Made by a program: the position numbers and the translations under genes. A DNA stretch of 59,783 nucleotides from contig NZ_LGDE01000338.1 of assembly GCF_001279725.1 (NCBI RefSeq), positions 1-59,783 of the forward strand. Reading direction: 5' to 3'. Under the pieces are notes generated by a model, which made no database searches, had not been told where the DNA came from, and was given only the letters and a program-made list of their open reading frames with translations. Shown in pieces: positions 52,659-59,783 of this stretch (its first letter is position 1; every line of letters begins with the position of its first letter). Source of the DNA: Streptomyces sp. WM4235 (GTDB taxonomy: Bacteria; Actinomycetota; Actinomycetes; Streptomycetales; Streptomycetaceae).

Positions 52659-54767
52659 CTACGCGATCTCGCGCAGCACCGCGAGGACGGCCCGCTCGTC
52701 CGGTGCGGACCGCAGCCGGGCCCGGAAGTCGACGTCCATCAACTTGCGCGACAACAGGGCCAGGATCCGCAGGTGTTCGTCACCGGCGGCCGCCTCCGGC
52801 ACCGAGATCATGAAGACCAGGTGGGCCTTCGTGCCGTCCGGCGCACCCCACTCGACGCCCTCGTCGGACCGGGCGAAGCCGACCGTGGGACTCGTCACCG
52901 CGTCCGTCTTGGCGTGCGGGATCGCGATCGACTCGCCGAGCCCCGTCGTCCCCCGCGCCTCCCGGGCGAGGGCGACCCGTACCAGCTCCTCCACGTCACG
53001 GACGTTGCCGGTGGCCGCGAGCATCTCCGCCATCTCGCGGATCGCCGCCTCCTTGGTGTCCGCGACCAGCTCCGTCCTCACGGTCCGCGCGGTCAGGTAC
53101 CCGGAGAGCACCTCGGCCCCACCGTCTTCCGCGCCGTCGTCCGTGCCGGCCGAAGGCCCCGCCACGACCGTCGTGTTCGCGGTCGCCTTCGCGCCGCCGG
53201 CACCGGCACCGGCACCGGCGGCCCGCGGGGCCGGGACCGACCCCTCGGTCGCGCCCGCCGCACCCGCGCCCACCCCGACGAGCACCGGCTCGGGCACCGC
53301 GCCCGGTACCGGCACGGAGGAACGGCTCCGCCGCTCCTTGATCCCGATCAGCGCGTTGGTCGTCAGCGCGGTGACCGCGACACCCGCGGCGATGGCGACG
53401 AAGAACATCGCGAGACCGCTCACCGCGCCGAACAGCGCGACGATCGGACCGCCGTGCGGCACCGAGTTCTCGACCCCGGCCATGCCCGCGACGGCGCCGG
53501 CCACCGCCCCGCCGAGCATGTTCGCCGGGATCACCTGCGCCGGTCGCGCCGCGGCGAACGGGATGGCGCCCTCGGATATGCCGAAGAAGCCCATGAAGAG
53601 AGCGGCGATGCCCGTCTCCCGTTCCTGATCGCCGTAGAGCTTGCGCCGCAGCAGTGTGGCCAGGCCCTGGCCGAGCGGCATGACCGGGATGGCGGCGGCG
53701 GCCATGCCCATGACGGCATTGTTCGTGCCGATGAGACCCACGGCGACGAGGAAGGCCGTCTTGTTGACCGGACCGCCCATGTCGAAGGCGATCATCAGAC
53801 CGATGAGGGCGCCGAGCACGATCGCGCTGGAGCCGGTCATCCCGTTCAGCCAGTCGGTCAGGTGCGTGAACACCCAGGAGATCGGCCGCCCGATCACGTA
53901 GATGTAGAGCAGACCGAGGGCCAGCGTCGAGACGATCGGGATCACGATGATCGGCATGATCGGCTGGACGAACCTCGGGACCTTGACCTTCTTGATCCAG
54001 ATCACCAGGTAGCCGGCGAGGAAGCCCGTCGCGATGGCGCCCAGGAACCCCGCGTTCGCCTCCGCCCCGTAGACGGTCGTGGCCTCCGCGGCCAGGAAAC
54101 CGCCGAGCATGCCCGGCACCAGCGCGGGCCGGTCACCCAACGCGAAGGCGATGTACCCGGAGAAGATCGGCAGCATCAGCTTGAAGCCGAGGCCGCCGAG
54201 GGCGTTCACGTAGAACCAGAACGACCCCTCGTCGAAGGTGATGCCCTTCGCGGACGAGTGGCCGCCGAGCGCGATCGAGACGGCGAGCAGCAGACCGCCC
54301 ACCACCACGAACGGGATCATGTGCGAGACGCCGTTCATCAGCGCCTTGTACGCGGCGCTGCGCTCGTTGCCGCCGCCCCCGGAGTTCTCCGACGACGTCG
54401 CCCCCGACTGCACCGGCGCGCTCCGCACCCGCTCGATCAGCTCCTCGGGCCGGTGGATCCCGTCCGCGACCCCCGTCGACAGGACCCGCTTGCCCGCGAA
54501 CCGCGTGCGATCGACCTCCTTGTCGGCGGCGATGATGATCCCGTCCGCCTCATTGACATCGTTGTCATCGAGTACGTTCTCGGCCCCTATGGACCCCTGG
54601 GTCTCCACCTTGATGTCGACGCCGAGCCGCTCCGCGGCCTGCTGGAGCTTCTCCGCCGCCATGTAGGTGTGCGCGATCCCCGTGGGGCACGCGGTCACGG
54701 CGAGCAGCTTCAGGCGCTTGCCCACGCTCGCGCCCCCGCCACCGGGAGGGCCTGCCGGACTGGTCAC
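52659..54767 (-). CDS. Fructose-type PTS permease, EIIB-EIIC-EIIA fusion
   Basis: 702 residues from GTG 54767 (GAAGGAG six bases upstream). EIIB at the N-terminus: phospho-Cys in AVTACPTGIAHTYMAAEKL. EIIC in the middle: GFLAGYLVIWIKKVKVPRFV, FDMGGPVNKTAFL and FGISEGAIPFAAARP. An Ala/Pro/Gly linker, then EIIA with phospho-His in GESIAIPHAKTDAV. Imports fructose and makes fructose-1-phosphate at the membrane. No fruK or fruR neighbour is present, so the downstream kinase must be elsewhere. Confidence 0.9.
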   Translation of the reverse strand: MTSPAGPPGGGGASVGKRLKLLAVTACPTGIAHTYMAAEKLQQAAERLGVDIKVETQGSIGAENVLDDNDVNEADGIIIAADKEVDRTRFAGKRVLSTGVADGIHRPEELIERVRSAPVQSGATSSENSGGGGNERSAAYKALMNGVSHMIPFVVVGGLLLAVSIALGGHSSAKGITFDEGSFWFYVNALGGLGFKLMLPIFSGYIAFALGDRPALVPGMLGGFLAAEATTVYGAEANAGFLGAIATGFLAGYLVIWIKKVKVPRFVQPIMPIIVIPIVSTLALGLLYIYVIGRPISWVFTHLTDWLNGMTGSSAIVLGALIGLMIAFDMGGPVNKTAFLVAVGLIGTNNAVMGMAAAAIPVMPLGQGLATLLRRKLYGDQERETGIAALFMGFFGISEGAIPFAAARPAQVIPANMLGGAVAGAVAGMAGVENSVPHGGPIVALFGAVSGLAMFFVAIAAGVAVTALTTNALIGIKERRSRSSVPVPGAVPEPVLVGVGAGAAGATEGSVPAPRAAGAGAGAGGAKATANTTVVAGPSAGTDDGAEDGGAEVLSGYLTARTVRTELVADTKEAAIREMAEMLAATGNVRDVEELVRVALAREARGTTGLGESIAIPHAKTDAVTSPTVGFARSDEGVEWGAPDGTKAHLVFMISVPEAAAGDEHLRILALLSRKLMDVDFRARLRSAPDERAVLAVLREIA

Positions 54768-55109
54768 TGAGATCTCCTTCGTGCCGTAGGTCCTGCGGGA
54801 TCGCACTCACGACCCGATCCACCGCATCCTTCTACACGCGAGGGGCCGACCAAAAGACCGAAAGGCCCTGAACCCCTGCGCCGGACGGCCCGAGTCCGCT
54901 TGGCACTTCTTCTCCGGCCCGCTGGGGCTCACCGGGCCGGTCGGTGTAGATTCGTCACCAGTGTCAGGCGTCGCTGCTGATGGCGGTCGGGCGGTCCTCG
55001 TGACCGGCCGAGGGGAGAGAGGGCCCCCGACGGACTGTGCTCGGTGCACGGGTCCGCCCATGCACGGCTCAGCCGTACCCACCCTCTCGAACCATGAGGA
55101 GCAGCACCC
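54768..55109. promoter_or_regulatory. Divergent control region of the PTS gene and ahcY
   Basis: About 340 bases. A -10-like TAGATT at 54947-54952 would start the ahcY transcript near 54959, giving a 150-base leader. I looked for an SAH riboswitch and did not find its core sequence. The left part carries the PTS promoter; I could not fix its boxes. Confidence 0.5.
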
Positions 55110-56546
<1,437 letters not shown>

Positions 56547-56576
56547 TCCCCGACGGATCCGCGGCACGGCACCACA

Positions 56577-56609
56577 GGCAGGCCCCCGGCACCACGCCGG
56601 GGGCCTGCC
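56577..56609. terminator. Terminator after ahcY
   Basis: 14-bp perfect stem ggcaggcccccggc (56577-56590) with 56596-56609, loop accac. Confidence 0.85.
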
Positions 56610-56672
56610 CCGTCCCCGCCCCCAGGCCCCCGACCACCCAGGCCCCTGCGGCCATCCGAGAATTGGGACCCG

Positions 56673-57299
56673 ATGCCCCGCGGCCGCTACTCGCTCCACG
56701 ACCCGCACGACCACACGCCCCTCGGCGAGGAACACTTCCACTGCGCGCCCGGCCCCTCCGGATGGCGCTACGTCGCCCAACGCACCACCCCGAACGGCGA
56801 TCACGCCGGCTCGGTGGACCTGGCCGTCGACGAGATCGGCCGCCCCATCCGGCTGGAGGTCAACGCCTCCGGCTGGCAGGTCCGCGGCGCCGCCATCGAC
56901 GGCGTCACCTGGGTCCGCACCGACCCCGCCGGCGCGGAGGCCACCGAGGGCAACGTCCGGGCGCCCGGATTCACCGGCACCTCGCCGGCCTTCCTCATCG
57001 CGACGACCCGCCTGCTGCGCCTGACCCCGGGCGATCCCGCCACCCGCGTGCGGCTCCTGGCCCTGACCGACCCGGTCCTCGCCGCCCGCACGGTCGACCA
57101 GGCCTGGGAGCTCACCGGCCGCGAGGAACACCCCACCGACAGCGGCCCGCTCGCCGTGGACGCGTACCGCGTCACGGCCCTGGACACCGGCGAGGTGCAC
57201 ACCGTGCACATCGCCGGCGACGTCGTCCTCTCCGCCCCCGGCATCGAACTCGAACACCTGGAGACCCCGCCCTCGACGTTCGAGGACCCGGCCCCGTAG
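56673..57299 (+). CDS. Conserved hypothetical protein (208 aa)
   Basis: Not recognised beyond being conserved in actinobacteria, from memory. 208 residues, no signal peptide or helix; beta-rich: GRYSLHDPHDHTPLGEEHFH, SGWRYVAQRTTPNGDHAGSV, DLAVDEIGRPIRLEVNASGW. The pattern of W-R-Y strands and a regular Asp/Gly spacing suggests a lipocalin- or barrel-like fold, which is a guess. It follows the ahcY terminator and overlaps nothing; convergent with the RDD gene 18 bases away. Confidence 0.7.
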   Translation: MPRGRYSLHDPHDHTPLGEEHFHCAPGPSGWRYVAQRTTPNGDHAGSVDLAVDEIGRPIRLEVNASGWQVRGAAIDGVTWVRTDPAGAEATEGNVRAPGFTGTSPAFLIATTRLLRLTPGDPATRVRLLALTDPVLAARTVDQAWELTGREEHPTDSGPLAVDAYRVTALDTGEVHTVHIAGDVVLSAPGIELEHLETPPSTFEDPAP

Positions 57300-57317
57300 T
57301 CCCTCGCGGTCACCGCC

Positions 57318-58259
57318 TCACGCGGGCGGCGCGAACCCGGTCCCGCCGCGCGGCGGCTCGACGGGGGAGCCCTGCGCCGGAGCGACCACCGCGGGGTGGA
57401 CGACCGGCGCGACCACCGGCGCCGTCACCACCGGCGCGGGCACCGCGGGCATCGCTCCGTACGGGACGGGAGCCGCTGCGGCCTGCGCTCCGTACGCGGC
57501 CGGCCGCGGAGCCGCCCGGAAGGCCCGCGCCGCGTCGCGCGACTGCCGCTCGTGCACGACGGCCATCAGGAACGCGGCGGCCGGCACCCCCGCAGGCGGC
57601 GGGGTCCCGGTACGCGCCACGACCTCGTCCGCGAGCTTCGCCGCCATCGCGGCGCCCGTGTGCGGGTCCAACTGGTTCATACGCGTCAGGTACTGCCTGA
57701 TCGTCAGCCACAGTCCGTCCGGTACGGCCGACAGGTCCAGTCCCGTGAACCGCCCCGCCAGCCACGGCGGCGGCGGAGGAACCGGCATGACCCGCGCTCC
57801 GGGCACCCGCTCCCGGACCACGAGCGTCCCCGCGAACACGTCGCCGAGCCGTCGCCCGCGCGACGACACCAGCGAGGCGATGCACGCCACGCTCCCGAAG
57901 GTGATCAGCAACTCCACGACGCCCATCGCCCCGCGCACCAGCGCGTGCCGGAACCGGATGGGTCCGCCGTCCTCCCGCACCACGCGCAGCCCCAGCGCCA
58001 ACTTCCCGAGCGAGCGTCCGTGGGTGAGCGTCTCCACGGCGATCGGGACACCGACCAGCACCAGCAGGAACATGCCCACCGACACGGCGGCCTGGGCCGC
58101 GTCGTCCAGCGAGGCCGTCGCGAACACGATGCCGATCGAGACGAGCAGGTACCCGGCGCCGTAGACGAGCGCGTCCAGACAGATCGCAAGCGCCCGGCTC
58201 GGCAGTCTCGCAGGCCTCAACCCCAGGACGACCGCGTCCCCCGTCACCAGATCGCTCAC
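57318..58259 (-). CDS. RDD-family membrane protein
   Basis: 313 residues from GTG 58259. RDD domain about 20-165: PSRALAICLDALVYGAGYLL, THGRSLGKLALGLRVV, and RGRRLGDVFAGTLVVRER; three to four helices. The C-terminal half is cytoplasmic and ends in a long Pro/Val/Ala repeat region (PVVTAPVVAPVVHPAVVAP). RDD proteins are linked to transport of ions or compatible solutes, without a firm general role. Divergent from the SpoIIM-like gene, a pairing common in actinobacteria. Confidence 0.88.
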   Translation of the reverse strand: MSDLVTGDAVVLGLRPARLPSRALAICLDALVYGAGYLLVSIGIVFATASLDDAAQAAVSVGMFLLVLVGVPIAVETLTHGRSLGKLALGLRVVREDGGPIRFRHALVRGAMGVVELLITFGSVACIASLVSSRGRRLGDVFAGTLVVRERVPGARVMPVPPPPPWLAGRFTGLDLSAVPDGLWLTIRQYLTRMNQLDPHTGAAMAAKLADEVVARTGTPPPAGVPAAAFLMAVVHERQSRDAARAFRAAPRPAAYGAQAAAAPVPYGAMPAVPAPVVTAPVVAPVVHPAVVAPAQGSPVEPPRGGTGFAPPA

Positions 58260-58373
58260 TGACGCGCACCCTTCATCCGCCCTGACCCGCCCCTGTTTCC
58301 CCCAGTCTGCCAAGCTGACCACAGGAGAAGTAAGCCGTAACGGCTGGGCTGGGGCAGGGGAGCGGTAAACGGA

Positions 58374-59381
58374 ATGGATGTCGACGTCTTCGTGGCGGCC
58401 CACCAGGCGCAGTGGGCGCGTCTGGAACAGCTCCTCGGCCGGGGCCGTCGGCTCACGGGCGAGGAGGCGGACGAACTCGTCTCGCTCTACCAGCGCACCT
58501 CCACCCACCTGTCCCTGATCCAGTCGAGCGCCCCGGACCCGATGCTCATCGGCCGTCTCACGCAGCTCGTCGCGCGCGCCCGCGCCACCGTCACCGGCGC
58601 CCGCCGCGCCGGCTGGCGCGACGCCGCCCGCTTCTTCACGGCCGGTTTCCCGGCCGCCGTCTACCGCAGCCGCCGCTGGTGGATCCCCACGGCCGTGCTC
58701 TCGATAGCCGTCGGCGTCCTGCTCGGCTGGTGGATAGCCACCAACCCCGAGGTACAGAGCGTCATCGCCGCACCGGACGACCTGAGGCGACTCACCAAGC
58801 CGGGTGGCGAGTACGAGACGTACTACTCCAGCCATCCCGCGGCCTCCTTCGCCGCCAAGGTCTGGACGAACAACGCGCAGGCGGCCGCGATGTGCCTGGT
58901 CCTGGGCGCGTTCCTGGGGCTGCCGGTTCTCTGGATCCTGTTCCTGAACATGGCCAACCTCGGCGTCGGCATCGGTCTGATGGCTTCGGCCGGTCGCCTC
59001 GACGTCTTCCTGGGCCTGATCCTTCCGCACGGCCTGCTCGAACTGACCGCGGTCTTCGTCGCCGCCGGCATGGGCCTGCGCCTGGGGTGGACGGTCATCG
59101 ACCCCGGGCCCCGCACCCGCCGCGCCGCCCTCGCCGAACAGGGCAGAGCCGCCCTCGGCATGGCCATCGGCCTCGCCTTCATCCTCTTCATCTCCGGCCT
59201 CATCGAGGGCTTCGTCACCCCGTCCGGCCTCCCCACCTGGGCCCGCATCACCATCGGCGTCGCCGCCGAGGCCGCCTTCCTGGTCTACGTCTACGTCCTG
59301 GGCGGCCGCGCCGCCCGAGCCGGCGACGTGGGCGACGTAGAGGAAGCCGACCAGACGGCGACGCTCCCCACCGCGGCCTGA
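58374..59381 (+). CDS. Stage II sporulation protein M-like (DUF95) membrane protein
   Basis: 335 residues. MDVDVFVAAHQAQWARLEQL at the start, about five helices, with DAARFFTAGFPAAVYRSRRW, AAMCLVLGAFLGLPVLWILF and LPHGLLELTAVFVAAGMGLR. This is the SpoIIM/DUF95 pattern. In Bacillus SpoIIM works with SpoIID/SpoIIP in engulfment; in Streptomyces, which does not engulf, the role is unknown. Divergent from the RDD gene over 114 bases. It is the last gene before the rRNA leader. Confidence 0.87.
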   Translation: MDVDVFVAAHQAQWARLEQLLGRGRRLTGEEADELVSLYQRTSTHLSLIQSSAPDPMLIGRLTQLVARARATVTGARRAGWRDAARFFTAGFPAAVYRSRRWWIPTAVLSIAVGVLLGWWIATNPEVQSVIAAPDDLRRLTKPGGEYETYYSSHPAASFAAKVWTNNAQAAAMCLVLGAFLGLPVLWILFLNMANLGVGIGLMASAGRLDVFLGLILPHGLLELTAVFVAAGMGLRLGWTVIDPGPRTRRAALAEQGRAALGMAIGLAFILFISGLIEGFVTPSGLPTWARITIGVAAEAAFLVYVYVLGGRAARAGDVGDVEEADQTATLPTAA

Positions 59382-59434
59382 TGTGCGGACGAGCCGGCCG
59401 AGCTGCTAGTCTCCTCGTCGTCCCGCAAACACCG

Positions 59435-59463
59435 TTGACACGGTCGCAGCGGGGAGGTAGATT
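59435..59463 (+). promoter_or_regulatory. rrn promoter TTGACA-N17-TAGATT
   Basis: Consensus -35 (59435-59440), 17-base spacer and -10 TAGATT (59458-59463). Predicted start near 59470. Confidence 0.8.
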
Positions 59464-59599
59464 CGAACGGTTGCCTCGAACTGGACAAGTTCGGCAGTGA
59501 TGGTTTAACGTCTCTCTCGCCCCCAGGAATTGAATTCCGAGTGGGCACAATCGACTCTTCTTCCAGAAAGTCTGAAGCCGGGAAATTCGGTGGAAAACC

Positions 59600-59706
59600 T
59601 CTGATAGAGTCGGACTCGCCGGAAAGGGAAACGCGAAAGCGAAGAACTGGAAAGCGAAACCCGCTTCGACCGGGAATCGGACAAGAAAGAGTCTGATAGA
59701 GTCGGA
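59600..59706 (+). repeat. Repeated extended -10 words in the rrn leader
   Basis: The 15-base word tctgatagagtcgga occurs at 59600-59614 and 59692-59706, 92 bases apart, in direct orientation. Each includes TGaTAGAGT, an extended -10 (TGN-TAGAGT), but neither has a good -35 box at 17-18 bases. Confidence 0.65.
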
Positions 59707-59783
59707 AACGAAGGAAGCGCCCGGAGGGCCTGGAAACAGGAACGAAGGAAGCGTCCGTTCCTTGAGAACTCAACAGCGTGCCA

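Larger units (their letters stand above)
59382..59783 (+). promoter_or_regulatory. rRNA operon promoter and 16S leader
   Basis: 402 bases to the window end without a gene. A vegetative promoter lies at 59435-59463, and two repeated tctgatagagtcgga words (59600-59614 and 59692-59706) look like extended -10 boxes of further tandem promoters. The final part (from about 59710, gcgcccggagggcctgg, then gaaggaagcgtccgttcctt and gagaactcaacagcgtgcca) matches my memory of the Streptomyces pre-16S leader, so the 16S gene should begin shortly beyond 59783. Confidence 0.85.

Noticed and set aside
54940..55109. SAH riboswitch before ahcY
   Set aside because: The leader is about 150 bases and G+C-rich, but the conserved SAH aptamer core (GAGGAGCGYUGC-type) and pairing could not be found.

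Overview
The window is chromosomal DNA of a streptomycete. The evidence is very high G+C, GTG/TTG starts, many 4-base ATGA/GTGA gene overlaps, an 87-residue WhiB, coenzyme F420 genes (fbiA/fbiB), five LytR-CpsA-Psr (LCP) proteins and several XRE/DUF5753 regulators. The order of the housekeeping genes fits, from memory, the whiB (SCO3034) to purK/purE part of the Streptomyces coelicolor core chromosome.

Layout. 1-3770: an operon of exported or cell-wall proteins; the first ends after a PQTG motif and the last carries LAETG and a (GGATT)9 repeat. 3794-8427: peptide transporter, two-component pair, GtrA protein. 8689-11542: purK-purE-dipeptidase. 11727-14479: UDP-glucose dehydrogenase and a divergent acyl-CoA dehydrogenase (fadE). 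14445-20992: an accessory region in which the 3' end of fadE occurs three times: in the gene, as an exact 34-bp copy 3.5 kb downstream, and as a decayed copy 6.5 kb downstream. It holds small unknown genes, two intact XRE/DUF5753 modules and gene remnants, but no integrase. 21101-33189: GDP-mannose-type nucleotidyltransferase, polyprenyl-phosphate-mannose-synthase-like and ExoA-like glycosyltransferases, a thioesterase and five LCP genes. 33409-40017: TIGR03089 protein, peptidoglycan amidase, DNA glycosylase, fbiB/fbiA, cysteine dioxygenase. 40670-46257: whiB, a giant membrane glycosyltransferase and a DUF5719 protein. 46319-51525: small conserved genes and mannose activation (phosphomannomutase, SIS isomerase, manA). 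51620-59381: cation efflux, fructose PTS, ahcY, RDD and SpoIIM-like membrane proteins. 59382-59783: the promoter and leader of an rRNA operon whose 16S gene must begin just beyond the window.

How it works together. Fructose-6-P to mannose-6-P (manA), to mannose-1-P (phosphomannomutase), to GDP-mannose (21101), to polyprenyl-P-mannose (22272) is a complete route to lipid-linked mannose, beside LCP enzymes that attach glycopolymers to peptidoglycan. The core chromosome is therefore rich in envelope-building functions.

The strongest unusual signal is the serial insertion site at the fadE 3' end: a 3.5-kb element without a recombinase, with matching 13-bp repeats near both ends, next to an older insertion scar. 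Candidate 6-6-6 operators precede its regulator cassettes. A second pattern is a TACNNT box 6-8 bases before the start codon of six unlinked genes, which suggests leaderless transcripts.
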